A stretch of 64,000 nucleotides of DNA from Fulvia fulva. Taxonomy: Eukaryota > Ascomycota > Dothideomycetes > Mycosphaerellales > Mycosphaerellaceae. How positions within the stretch are numbered: the first letter of the stretch is position 1; each line of letters starts with the position of its first letter. Shown here piece by piece: positions 40,992 to 52,819 of the stretch. A program made the translations under genes and the position numbers. The notes beneath the pieces were generated by a model. It saw only the letters and a list, made by a program, of their open reading frames with translations. It did not search any database and was not told where the DNA came from. The stretch is from assembly GCF_020509005.1 (NCBI RefSeq), contig NC_063019.1, positions 1,178,001 through 1,242,000 on the forward strand, written 5' to 3'.

Positions 40992-42092
40992 ATGTCATCG
41001 GAAGACTACCGCCCGTCGTTAGACGACCCGAATGCCTGGGTTCCATATCGATACCACCCAAGCCTCGCCGCCGCTATCGCATTCACTGTAGTCTTCGGGC
41101 TTGTGACTCTAGCTCAAGGGGCCCTCACAAGTGTTCGTCGCGTGTGGTACTTCACACCCTTTACGATTGGCGGCATTTGTAAGTTTCCCATACTCCGCAT
41201 CTCAGCTCTCGTGCATTCACACTAATGAGAAACCAGTCGAGATCATAGGCTACATCGGTCGAACCATATCAACGAACGACCTCTGGGCTTTGGGTCCATA
41301 CATTGTCCAGAGTATTCTCCTTCTCATCGCGCCTGCTTTCTTCGCGGCGGCGATATACATCGTCCTGGGTCGGATCATACGCTTCGTTGATGGGGAGAGG
41401 CACTCCTTGATTCGGCTCAAATGGTTGACTAAGATCTTCGTTACGGGGGATGTGGCTGCATTCTTACTTCAGATGGCTGGTAAGTTGAGTACTCTTCCGC
41501 GAGTCTCTCCAAGCTAGATGGAGCAGACCGTGCTGACATGTTTGATCCAGGTGGTGGCATCCAAGCAGGCGGAACTCTCAGCCTAATGCACCTAGGAGAA
41601 AAGATCATCATCGTGGGCCTCTTCGCACAAGTCGTATTCTTCGGGCTTTTCGTCGTCGTCGCATCCTTATTCCACTACCGCTTTACGCGCCACGACGCCT
41701 CCCAACTTTCGCGAGTCCGCGACTCAGCTTGGCGTAGACATATCCACGCACTTTATTGGGGCTCGGGACTCATCATGTTTCGTTCAATCTTCCGCGTGGT
41801 GGAATACCTGATGGGCAACAACGGCTTTCTTTTGCGGCACGAGTACTTTCTGTACATCTTCGATGCGGTGCCGATGTTCCTTCTGATGGTGCTGTTCCTC
41901 ATCATCCACCCGAGCCAGCTGACGGCACTGGAGGCCGGCAGTGCTGGGGAGTCAGCCGGGAACGAGGCGCGCGGCCGAAAGTGGTATTTTAGTAAGAGCA
42001 GGGGACCGCGATACACGCGGCCGGCTTTAGATGCATCTGTTATGGAGCTGCACAAAACAGGAGGGAGCACAGCATATAGTCCCTCGACTTGA
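40992..42092 (+). CDS. RTA1-like seven-helix membrane protein (second copy)
   Basis: Exons 40992-41178, 41237-41479 and 41551-42092, giving 323 aa. Hydrophobic helices alternate with short loops. Family blocks are FEIIGYIGRTIS, IYIVLGRIIRFVDG, GDVAAFLLQMAG followed by GGIQAGG, FRVVEYLMG, and HPSQL near the last helix. The cytoplasmic tail is basic and Ser/Thr-rich. It shares family signatures with the gene at 19165-20330 but differs in exon structure and sequence, so it is not a recent duplicate. The role is presumed in membrane lipid or xenobiotic response. It lies just right of the repeat graveyard. Confidence 0.9.
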
Positions 42093-42575
42093 GAGAGTAG
42101 GCTATGCAAACGCGCCGATATAGAGGCAGAAACACCATGTGGTCCTTGACTGAACAAACACCCTTCCATCGAATGCTCGTCTTCTCAAGCTGCTCCAGAC
42201 GCTCGACCAAGCATATGATATGTGTCGAGTCTTCGGCGACCGTCTACGGCGATGATACCAGATAAGCGTAGGTGGCCATGGTACCACGGGTAGTGCAGTG
42301 CCCTGCAAGTTGAAGTGGGCAACAAATCCTCTGGGCATGCACCCTGAGGGATGCTTCCAAGTTGCCTAATGGCTGAGCTAAGTCGCCAATGTATCACGTG
42401 GATCATCGACCTGGGGTAGCATCTGGGTGCTATCATTCTCGTATGGTATGGCGTGGCGTGGCGTGGAAGTGTATTCGACACAGAAGAAGGCACCTCTCAC
42501 GCCCGGCGTTGAGTGGCTCTACGCCACAGCAAAAAAGAAAGCGGTGCAGTCCTAACTCTTGATCACCCAGCATCA
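42093..42575. other. short intergenic region between convergent genes
   Basis: About 480 bases separating the RTA1-like stop from the stop of the transcription factor. A short GCGTG tandem lies near 42451-42467. Nothing else seen. Confidence 0.4.
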
Positions 42576-44097
42576 TCATCCAAGACCAACCTCTTCCCGG
42601 GGCCACTTCATCCAGCTCTTCCACGACGGGCCAAGAAGTTCACTGACAACCTGCACAATCTTCCGACCCCCTGTCTTGAGGAACCAATACCCTTGATTTT
42701 CCAACAAATGCAGTATAGGACCCAAGTACCCAAACACGAGCAGCGCCGCCGGCCGCCTCTCATTGAGTCGTGCAAAGAACGAATCAGAAGTATTCTGCAC
42801 CCACATCATCGCGCCCGCACAACTCGGATGATCAGCCCAGTGCACAAGCTGCCCGTGTCTCGCCTCACGCTCTTTGGTGTAAATGTAGCACTTGCGAAGC
42901 TCATGCAGCGTCTGGTCGTACATCCCGCGATCGGAGTCGAATGCCCACAGCGACTGCAGACGACGGTAGTGCTCATCCTCAGGCACGGGAGATTGATGAG
43001 GGTCCAGGGTCGCCCAGCCTGCGTCGTGGAGCATAGGCGCCAGAGGTCCCAGTCGTACCCGATCATACGTCGGTTCCAGCACAGCCTGCACTCCACGAAT
43101 CATAGGAATCCACGTAGCGCCCAAGATGCGTTGCTCACGAGCAGCGGGATCGGTGTCGGTGTCGTTCTGGTCCCCGAAGTGAGTGTACATACAGAGCACG
43201 ACGACGATGTTGATTGAGGCGCAGGCAAACAGTGCTTCGCAGACGCCGTCTGATACGTCTGGGAGACAGCGTATCGTGTCTTGGAAGCCTCTGACCGCCT
43301 CGTTGTGCCTCTGGACAGCGTCGTGGAGATGGCGTGTAGTGTGTTCTGCTGGATCTTGCTCAGCTAGGTGGAGGGCGGAGAGACTGAGGATGGCGTGCAG
43401 AACGAAGGGGTGTTTGAAGCCAATGTGTGGGAAGATGTCCTGCCAGAGCTCGTGGGCATGGGGTGTAGGAACGATGGTCCGGCTGGCTGTACGCGTCCAG
43501 TGATGCAGGAGGGAAAGATCGGTTGAGGTTAATGTGAAGCATGCAGGAGCGTCTGATGCCGATGTCGACATGGAAGAGGATGCAGGCGATGGTTCAGCAG
43601 TGTGTGTTCGTGTTATTGGTGCTTTGTGCGAAAACGGCCGGTGGTCTGCGCCGTACACACACTCATGGCTATGTCGCACGCATGCGGCACAACTTGGTCT
43701 TGCCTCATCGCACCGCGGCCGAGTGTCAGCGAAAACATGATAACGGCAATGCTTGGGAAAGGGCTTCGCAATGCTTCAAAAAGGGGAGCAGAGGCGGAAG
43801 CATACGCCCTCGTATTGAAGACAAAAGACGTTATCATGAGTATCGCTCGAGCTCGAGCATGCCGGACCCCATCACGTCGGGTACATCCATGTATTTGTGT
43901 AGAGCTGTGGGGCAAAGTACCTTGATCCTGCGTCTTTTGCACTCGTGGCAGCCACCCCTGGACTTTCGATGTGCTCGTCGTGTGCCCGAATCGGCGGAGC
44001 TGCACATGACTTCCACGCTGGTATTCCCACTCCAGGTGGTCGTCCAAACGGCATTCTGAGGTGGAATGTGGCTGTGGCTGCCTCCGAGGCCTCGCAT
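42576..44097 (-). CDS. Zn2Cys6 transcription factor with a non-consensus splice acceptor
   Basis: Minus strand. Exon 1 ends ...GGCHECKRRRIK at 43921; exon 2 begins CDEARPSCAACVRHSHEC at 43712 and runs to 42576. Joining them gives a perfect C-x2-C-x6-C-x6-C-x2-C-x6-C binuclear zinc cluster and about 437 aa from the ATG at 44097 (another ATG at 44007 is possible). Later regions (HPFVLHAILSLSALHLA, YDQTLHELRKCYIYT) are typical of the fungal regulator middle domain. The 208-base intron has a normal GTACTT donor and a CTGAC branch site, but its last two bases are GG, not AG. The next AG, 9 bases on, would stay in frame yet delete the third Cys. The gene may therefore be compromised. Confidence 0.75.
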
Positions 44098-45393
44098 CCT
44101 GCTGTATGGTGGCTGACTCAGCGCGATCTGGCCGACGGGACGATCCGCTGAAACGATCGATTTCAAGACGTGTCAACCCGTCGTCGACTCAACACCGACA
44201 TGCATACCGATCAGATGAAGCGATAATGCAGAAGCTATCCATCGCGCCGGCCACGTTGACCTGTAGCTGTCCGCAATATGTCACCTCCGTCCATGGCATA
44301 GGCACGGCGGTATTGAGACGCATGCCCTAATACTGTGGACCTTAGGTACTCCGGCATGCCCTAATCGCGGTCAATCTCGATGCCAGCATCAGGATGTAAA
44401 GCAAGGAAGAGTGGAATATGGCGATACTGTAGCAGCGGTTAAGCAAGAGACGAACAAGCTGGAGCTGGAATTAGTCGAGCAGGCAGAGACACAGGCGACA
44501 CCGTGAGGTGATGCAGCGTAGAATTACGAGGCAACTCCGACGATGTCTTCCAAGACCTAGGGGCACGCACGAATGCGCCATCGGTCGGACTTGGAAGCCG
44601 TAGTGGTGTGCGCATACGGGAGCGCGGCTCACGCTTGGACATCTCCCTCCACAGTCGACCTATGCGACAGACTGGAGAGAGAGCACTGCGGTGGAATCCA
44701 CACCAAGGCGGGACAGCAAGAGTATCGAACGGCTTCGACAGCATGAACGCATGAGAGCTGAACATTTTGCACGGCGATGGCGCTCAAATGGGGAAAGCAA
44801 AGTGATTGGCATGGCAACACATTGTACAAATACCACGTAGAAGCATTTGCATTAAGAACAGCAATCATGCACGTCCCTATATAGCAGCATGGAATTGCAG
44901 ATGTCTGCATTCACATACATGTATGCATCGCGCTTCCCCAGCCGTGCGCCTGCTTCCCCGCATTGCATGAAACACTAAGCCGGGAAATGGGCCAGCCGAC
45001 TACCGCTTTGAGCCTCCACTTTCTGCGATCAACAACATGAAGTCAAGGAAAACCCCGCGCGACCATGTGGCAGCTGGGCGTTCCGGCTGTCGCAGCTTGT
45101 ACCTCTGTGTTCCTTCTGAGCTGACTTCTCCGCTGCTTCCACTGCTACGCGTCGGACGCGGTCGTGGTACAGCTTCTTCACGGGACTGAGTACAAGCTGC
45201 ACAGCCTCCACTGTCACGACTGTAGCTATCCGCACTCGTGCATCTCGAGACTGGACCCTGCTTACAACCTCAAGCTTACGAGGACTTCACTTTGACGGAC
45301 TGCCAGCATCACTAGACGAGGGTTTCGAAGGCATAGCCTAAGGACGATCGAAAAAGACTCACCGCGCTTGATGATAACGAACGAGCTTCCACC
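44098..45393. other. intergenic region between divergent genes
   Basis: 1.3 kb between the regulator and the transhydrogenase. Frames of about 90-110 codons occur on the minus strand (44439-44910) without domain features. Presumed to be promoters. Confidence 0.4.
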
Positions 45394-48300
45394 ATGTGGC
45401 CCGGTTGCAGGCCATTGAGGCCTTACTGCGCAACGCTGCAGGCTCAAAAGTCATCCCGACGGAGACTTGTTTGCGCCTTCAACCAGACTCGATTACTGTT
45501 CGACTCGCCACGATGTCGACAGAACGCCGCCTCCGCTGGAGCGTCTCAACCTGCGCCACAGAGTCAGGTGCCCATTCCCCCAAATGCCACGAAGAAAGTG
45601 GAAGAAAAGCAAGCCAAACCAGTAAAGGCCATCCCATACAGTGAACTTACGATTGGTGTTCCCTTGGAAGTCCGCACTAATGAGAAGAGAGTCGCCATAA
45701 CTCCTACCAACGCCAAGCTGTTGATCAAGAAAGGCTTCAAAGCAGTTCTCGTTGAACAAGGTGCTGGCTTCCAAGCACAGTTTTCGGCCCATGAGTATGA
45801 GGAAGCTGGTGCGACCCTGGTCAATGCTAGCCGAGTATGGTACGACAGCGACATTGTGTTGAAGGTGCGGCCACCTAGGCTCAGGAGTACCACCCTCTCG
45901 CCAAACAATTTCATCCAAGGATTCCGAGAAGGTGGTGTAATGATCAGCATTCTGCAACCGAACATCGAGCGTAACAAGAAGATCGTCGATGAGCTGGTGA
46001 GAAAGAAGGTCACTTCTTTTGCCATGGACCAGATTCCTCGCATTACGCGAGCTCAGCAGTTCGATGTACTCAGCAGTATGGCCAACATTGCTGGATACAA
46101 GGCTGTCCTCGAGGCGAGCAACCACTTTGGACGATATTTGACTGGTCAGACGACAGCAGCTGGAAAAGTGCCACCCTGCAAGATGCTAGTAATTGGTGCT
46201 GGAGTCGCAGGTCTCAGCGCAATAACTACCGCAAAGCGAATGGGCGCCATCGTTCGAGGATTCGATACGAGGTCCGCTGCCCGAGAGCAGGTCCAGTCCC
46301 TTGGGGGCGAGTTCATCGAAGTCAGTGTCAAAGAAGATGGCTCGGGATCCGGAGGCTATGCGAAGACGATGTCCAAGGAATATCACGAGGCTCAGCTGAA
46401 GCTCTTCATGGAGCAAGCCAAGGAAGTTGACATCATTATCACGACTGCCTTAATTCCGGGGAAGCCAGCGCCAATCTTGATTACGGAGGAAATGGTCGCA
46501 GCTATGAAGCCTGGATCCGTGATCGTTGATCTTGCTGCTGAGAACGGTGGCAATTGTGAGGTCACTGTACCTGGTGAACTTGTCCAACGGGATGGTGTGA
46601 CAGTCATCGGATATACTGATCTGCCTTCTCGTCTGCCGACTCAAGCTTCGACATTGTATTCCAACAACATCACGAAGTATCTGCTGTCCATGTCACCGAA
46701 AGAAGGGCACTTTGGCATCGACCTCAATGATGAAGTGGTTAGGCGGTCGATCGTGACACATGAAGGAGAATTGGTACCGCCGTTGCCTCCAGTGGCTCCA
46801 CCCCCGGCACCAGCTGTGAAGCCTGTCGAGGTCAAGGAAGATATTGTAGCGCTCACTCCATGGCAGAAGACTACCAGAGAGGTGGCCACCGTCACTGGTG
46901 CAATGGGAACTGCTCTCGCGCTTGGAAAGATGACTGGACCGATTTTCATGGGCAACTTGTTCACTTTCTCCTTGACAGGTCTGATCGGCTACCGTGTCGT
47001 CTGGGGAGTGGCACCAGCCCTTCATTCTCCTCTGATGTCCGTCACCAACGCCATCTCTGGGATGGTAGGAATTGGAGGGTTCTTCATCATGGGCGGTGGT
47101 TACCTACCACAGACTCTACCCCAAATTCTCGGTGCCGCATCCGTGCTTCTGGCATTCGTCAACGTCTCAGGCGGCTTCGTTATTTCGAAGAGAATGCTGG
47201 ACATGTTCCGAAGACCAACTGATCCACCGGAGTATCCTTGGCTTTACGCCGTACCGGCAGCAGTCTTTGGTGGCGGCTTCCTGGTGGCTTCAGCGACCGG
47301 AATGGCAGGTCTCGTCCAGGCTGGATACTTGGCCAGCTCCATGCTGTGCATCGGCTCCCTGACCGGTCTAGCATCACAAGCCACAGCCCGAACCGGTAAC
47401 CTACTCGGCATGCTCGGTGTCGGATCCGGCGTCCTAGCCTCCCTCGCCGCCGTTGGCTTCTCCCCAGAAACCCTCATCCAGTTCGTCGGCGTAGCAGGTG
47501 TAGGCAGCATCCTCGGCGCCCTGATCGGCCGCCGCATCACACCCACCGAACTTCCCCAAACAGTCGCAGCCCTCCACTCCGTCGTCGGTCTCGCCGCAGT
47601 CCTCACCAGCATCGGCTCCGTCATGGCCGCCATCTCCCACCTCGACATGCTCCACATGGTCACCGGCTACCTCGGCGTCCTCATTGGCGGCGTCACTTTC
47701 ACAGGCTCAATCGTCGCCTTCCTCAAACTCGCCGGCCGCATGTCTTCCCGCCCGACTGTCCTCCCCGGCAAACACCTCATCAACTCTGCCCTCCTCGGCA
47801 CGAACATCGCCACCATGGGCGCTTTCTGCATGTTCGCCCCTGGCGCCCCTCTCATCGCTGCTACGTGTCTCGGCGTCAACACCGCGCTCAGCTTCGCCAA
47901 GGGCTACACCACCACAGCAGCAATCGGTGGCGCGGACATGCCCGTCGTCATCACAGTGCTGAACGCATACTCGGGCTTCGCCCTCGTCGCTGAAGGCTTC
48001 ATGCTCAACTCCCCAATCCTCACAAGCGTAGGCTCCCTCATCGGCGTCAGCGGCTCCATCCTCTCCTACATCATGTGCGTCGCCATGAACCGCAGCCTAA
48101 CCAACGTCCTCTTCGGCGGCATCGCCACAGCCCCAGCCAACACCAACCAAAAGATCGAAGGCGAAATAACGAAAACCACCGTCGACGAAACCGTACAGAC
48201 CCTCAAAGACGCGCAGAAGGTCGTGATCGTGGTTGGTTACGGCATGGCAGTGGCCAAAGCGCAGTACCCCATCGCGGACATCGTAGCAATGCTCAGAACC

Positions 48301-48776
48301 ATGAACGTCGAAGTCGTCTTCGCCATCCACCCCGTGGCAGGCCGCATGCCGGGACAATGCAACGTCTTGCTAGCCGAAGCTTCCGTGCCCTACGACATTG
48401 TGCTGGAAATGGATGAAGTGAACGAAGCAGGTTTCGATGATGTTGATCTAACGTTAGTCATTGGGGCTAATGACACGGTGAATCCCATTGCGTATGAGCC
48501 TGATAGGTAAGCTCCATCCCTGCTCCGAGGTCTTCTGGCGGGCTGTGTTCTGCGCAAACCTTTTTACTGACTGACCATGATTATAGTCCTATCGCCGGCA
48601 TGCCCATCATCAACGCGTACAAATCCAAACAAGTCATCGTCATGAAGCGTGGTATGGGGAGTGGATACGCTGACTTGCCGAACCCCATGTTCTATGCGCC
48701 GAACACGAAGATGCTGTTCGGGGACGCTAAGACGAGTTGCGATGCTATCAAATCGGCGCTGGATGCTGCGAGGTAG
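45394..48776 (+). CDS. NNT: mitochondrial NAD(P) transhydrogenase
   Basis: Exons 45394-48506 and 48587-48776, giving 1100 aa. An Arg/Ser-rich, acid-poor N-terminus (about 50 residues) looks like a mitochondrial presequence. Domain I (NAD binding) begins [18 protein letters not shown] and has [12 protein letters not shown] at about residue 265. Next is a long membrane domain of a dozen or more helices (from about residue 510), then domain III (NADP binding) with [15 protein letters not shown] (about 943), [18 protein letters not shown] and, after the only intron, [17 protein letters not shown]. It couples proton movement across the inner membrane to hydride transfer from NADH to NADP. All domains sit in one chain and look intact. 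The intron splits a Ser codon. Confidence 0.95.
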
Positions 48777-49070
48777 AGTAAAGTGCTGTGATCACCCTCT
48801 TATATAGGTCTTTCCATACAGGTACAGGTGCAGGGTTCGTGAAGTGAGACAAGACTTGATTCGTGCATGTGACCGGTTTGTTCCGATCATGTTCATCTTG
48901 TTTGAGCCTATGTACCTCTGTACCTTTCGTGCCTTTTGTACTTTTCGTGAGCGAGTTCATAACGCCTTGCGATGCATGAAGCCTTTATGGCATCCTTAGT
49001 GCACACCATCTCTTCCGGCCTTGCACCATGAGCGCCGTGAAACCGTGGCGATTGAGCATCAAAGCCCCAG

Positions 49071-50847
49071 CTAAATCTCAAAGACCCCAGTCTTGCTCGT
49101 AATGCCATCGAACACGCAAGTATTGTTGATGGGCACGTACTGCTTTGTGATGACCTTGATCACCTCTTGAGCAATGAGTCCACCACTCAGAGAAGCGATA
49201 TTGTGCAGCTCAGCACCACCAGCACGAGCAAGCTCCGTACAGGTCTTCCTGATCTTCTCGTGGACTTGATCGTAGCGTGGGCTCTCGACTCGGGTACCAG
49301 CTTGGTTGATGATATTGTCCATGAGCCTCATGGCAAGCTCGAAAAGATTGAAGGCGTGTTCTTCCCAGTCGACGGCTTCGCCAGCGCCCGGAATCCTCAG
49401 ACCTTCTCCGCCGATCTCCTTCGCTATGGTAGTGTGGAAAGCTACGAACTCATCCCAGGCCTGGAAGGAGAGGTAGAGGTGGATCATGCTCTCGGGGTCT
49501 TGTAGCTGGTTTGTCAAGCCCTTGGCACGGCCACCGAAAGAGATGGCCTTGCCAGCTTGTGCGATCTTGAATGGCGAGCCGCGGACGAGAGCGATGTGTG
49601 CGGCGCCTTTACAGAAGTTGTCGACCTCTTTCTCGTCGATCGCAACCGAACGACCCACACGTTGCTCGGTCTGCCGCACAATCTTGAGGACCTCATTCGC
49701 ATCCTCTCGTGCCTTGGCCTTGTAGATGTTTTGGAGCTCTATGTAGGTGTTGGATCTAGCCTTCATGTCAGGCACTGCACCTGGCAGCGGAAGTTCGTTG
49801 TGCTGCTGGTAGAATTGCGATACTGCGTTCGCAATGACCCAGAATGGAGCAGATGTTACTGTGATTTGTTGAGCTTCTGGTGCATTCAAGATCTCGAGCA
49901 CTTTGCGTTCCGGCGTCGGCGGGTTCAGCGACTTGAGCACGGCAGCACATGCCTCGTCGAAGTTCTCTTCGCTGGGACTTCCTGTCCGGACCAGATTCCT
50001 GAACTCTGTCTTCTCTTTGTACTCCAGTGGCAGCTTGCCAGCATGTGTTGTCTTCCACTCTTCGAGGTAGTGCAGCAGCAAGCACACGTAGGGAATGTGC
50101 GCGAACTCCTCTCCGTTCATCTTGTCCATATTCGTAGTCTGTTGTCTCGCGAAATCTGAAAGAGCCTGCCATGGCGTGAGCAGTCGTAGGTCGGTCGTGG
50201 CGGTGGGATCGGGATGGGTGTCGACGATTGGGAAGTCCGGCGGCAGACTGACAGAGAACTGCGAATAGAACCCGACGGAGTGAATGTAGAAGATTGGTAC
50301 GCCAATTGACGCGTTCTGGATGTTGTAGAGGATAGCAGGATCGATGGGTGCCGCCACGACGATGAGAGTGTATGGCTTGAGGGCATCCTGATTCGATGCC
50401 CATGTCTCGATTGGCTCTGTAATGGCATGTCCCTTGACATCTGGGTTCAGCTCTTGCAGCAGCTTGACCGTCTCTTCAGCGCGATATTTGCCCAACGATG
50501 CATCATGCAGGAAGAAGTTGACGCCGAGATCTGCTTCCGAGACGATGCCAGAGTCGAGGATGGTGAAGTGGCCGATGCCGGGTAGTACGAGGTTCTTGAG
50601 TGCTTCCACGCCAGTGACGCCGGAGCCGTTGTTGATGAGGAGGATGTGTGTCTCTTCAAGAGCGATTTGGCCAGCAGTTCCCTATAGATTGATAGGTCAG
50701 CAAAGCTACCTCACAGCTGGTAGCCTCCAAGGGCAACAACACAGCAGCACTTACCCAAAGTCTCAACTGCCGATCGTACTTCTTCTCCTTGGCGGTAGGC
50801 ACGTCTTGCAGTGGAGGTGGAGGTGGGCCCTCCTGACTGTTGGCCAT
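49071..50847 (-). CDS. ULA1: NEDD8-activating enzyme E1 regulatory subunit (APPBP1/ULA1)
   Basis: Exons 50755-50847 and 49071-50681 (minus), giving 567 aa. The start MANSQEGPPPPPLQDVPTAK leads to KYDRQLRLW, the classic E1 entry motif, followed after the intron by GTAGQIALEETHILLINNG and GVTGVEALKNLVLPGIGHF. The C-terminus has GGLIAQEVIKVITKQYVPI. There is no catalytic Cys domain or adenylation Asp set, as expected for the regulatory half that pairs with UBA3 to activate NEDD8 for cullin modification. The intron sits exactly between RLW and GTAG. Length is close to other fungal orthologues. Confidence 0.92.
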
Positions 50848-51260
50848 GGCGCTATGTGATCTCTTCATGAGTGCATGGGGTGTGCATGAGAAGGAGATTA
50901 CATGGACCAAAGTACAAAGTGACAGTCAAACGCGATCCATGCGATGCGCGCGTGCCTGAAACAATGACGGCATCACAAGGAGCTCGAGCGGGCTCTGGTC
51001 CGCAGCAAACATGGGTGGAAGAATCACCCAAAAGGTGATCCAGACACGCGACCGATGCTTCCACTCCCCGTTGTGCTGAGAAGCATGATTCAAGACATGT
51101 ATCTACTTGGGTGCACAGAATGGTGTATCGCTGTATAAAGATCGAAAGCGCTTACACTTGCTATCTCATATCACCACGAAAGGCCATCTTAGCCTCACTT
51201 CACCTTACGACATGCTGATTCGCCCTTCAACATTGTACATAGCCACAACACAACACGTTG
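50848..51260. other. divergent promoter region
   Basis: About 410 bases between ULA1 (leftward) and ribose-5-phosphate isomerase (rightward). No TATA box or coding sequence recognised. Confidence 0.4.
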
Positions 51261-52319
51261 ATGCTATCCAGGTTTCAAACAACCCTCCGAGCCACGACAC
51301 ACTACCTCTCGCACTCCACCAATACCCCTGTCTCTCGAGCGACACCTCGCTGGCCTCAACCCTATCGGTACTTCCCTCACCACACTCGCCCTTTCACCTC
51401 AACCACCACCACAATGTCCACCGACCCCACCGCCTCAATCACCGCCCGCCTCGCCGACAGATCCCTCTCCACCATCGAATCCGCCAAACGCAAAGCCGCC
51501 TACCGCGCCGTCGCCGAGCACTTCTCCCCCACCATGCGCTTCGTCGGAATCGGCAGCGGATCCACAATCATCTACGGCGTCGAAGCCATAAAAGACGCCC
51601 TAGCCGCCAACCCTCCCCCCCCCGGCCACATGAACTGGTTCGTGCCGACAGGCTGGAACTCGCGCAAAGTCATCGAAGCCGCCGGCCTCACACCCATCGC
51701 CTTCGATTCCCTGCCTGCTGATACACTATTGGAGGTAGCGTTTGACGGCGCGGACGAGGTGGATGAGGAGTTGAATTGCATCAAGGGCGGAGGGGCCTGT
51801 CTCTTTCAGGAAAAATTGGTAGCCTGCCGCGCGAAGAAATTCGTCTGTATAGCAGATTACCGCAAGGACCAGTCCCGGCTTTTGACACAATGGCCCACAA
51901 TCCCCATCGAAATCGCACCCATCGCCTACGCGTCCGTCCTCCGCGAACTGCGCGCCTTGGGATCGCCCGCGCCGGTGTTGAGGGAACACACCTTGTCTAA
52001 GACGGGGCCAGTACAGACGGATCAGAGTTTTTACATTGTGGATGCGCCGTTCAAGCAGCTGTTGACGTCGAAGGATCTGGCGGCGGGGAAGGACGGGTCG
52101 GGGAAGGATGGGGTATGGGATGTTGATACGTTGGCGAGGACGATAAAGGGGATTGCGGGAGTGTTGGAGGTGGGGTTGTTTCATGGGATCAATGGTATAC
52201 AGGCACAAGCGCTGGGGCTGCAGGGAGGGCAGAAGCCGGTGGCGGTGTACTTTGGTTTGGAGGACGGGGAGGTCGAGGTGAAGAGGTACAGCGAGCTGGA
52301 GCAGACGGCATCCGCATAG
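51261..52319 (+). CDS. RKI1: ribose-5-phosphate isomerase A
   Basis: Intron-free; 352 aa from the ATG at 51261 or 301 aa from the ATG at 51414 (MSTDPTASITARLADRSL). The enzyme interconverts ribose-5-phosphate and ribulose-5-phosphate in the pentose phosphate pathway. Motifs: GIGSGST (about residue 96 of the long form), the catalytic FDGADEVDEEL, and CIKGGGACLFQEK. The C-terminal block GVLEVGLFHGI is typical. Residues 1-51 of the long form are rich in Arg, Ser and Thr with no acidic residue, like a mitochondrial targeting peptide. The short form matches the usual cytosolic start, so both may be made from one transcript. Key residues are intact. Confidence 0.92.
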   Translation: MLSRFQTTLRATTHYLSHSTNTPVSRATPRWPQPYRYFPHHTRPFTSTTTTMSTDPTASITARLADRSLSTIESAKRKAAYRAVAEHFSPTMRFVGIGSGSTIIYGVEAIKDALAANPPPPGHMNWFVPTGWNSRKVIEAAGLTPIAFDSLPADTLLEVAFDGADEVDEELNCIKGGGACLFQEKLVACRAKKFVCIADYRKDQSRLLTQWPTIPIEIAPIAYASVLRELRALGSPAPVLREHTLSKTGPVQTDQSFYIVDAPFKQLLTSKDLAAGKDGSGKDGVWDVDTLARTIKGIAGVLEVGLFHGINGIQAQALGLQGGQKPVAVYFGLEDGEVEVKRYSELEQTASA

Positions 52320-52819
52320 GCAGATTTGGGTGAAGAACATGTGGTGATGATGACTGCGTTCCAAGCGTTCTTTGCATTGGCATTAGCTAGAGCTAGAGAA
52401 GTCACGATTCGGTCCCTCATCTGCAGGGCCTGCTCTATGGTGTAGCCTCTCTCTTTGTGTGAATCGTCATTGAACATTGCAAGCATGTGTCATAACCAGT
52501 GCCTGAGCCCTTCAGAGCAACCGGCCTCATGACATGAGCAACCCTCCCAATATTGAAACCCATGTCGTAAAAAAACAACAACCCCTCCGTGAAAACTCCT
52601 TTGGTGTGGTGGTGATATCCTGTACTAGCGCCCTCGCTATGCTGGTGTCTTCTGAAAAGTGTGTAGACTTTCGTCATTTGAAAATGCTGCCGACGCTATG
52701 CTTTTTGCTTGTCGAGAGTGAAAAAGACGGGGAAATGGGTATCTCGCATCGAGTCCAGAACGCAAAGCAATGTGACGTGATGGTTGTGGGTGTAAGTCAT
52801 GTCGTGGTGTTAGCAGAGC
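52320..52819. other. intergenic region between convergent genes
   Basis: About 500 bases; 3' flanks of the isomerase and the OTU protein. No gene recognised. Confidence 0.4.

Noticed and set aside
47244..47663. Minus-strand open frames within the transhydrogenase
   Set aside because: Shadows of a GC-rich coding strand; the + strand protein is clear.
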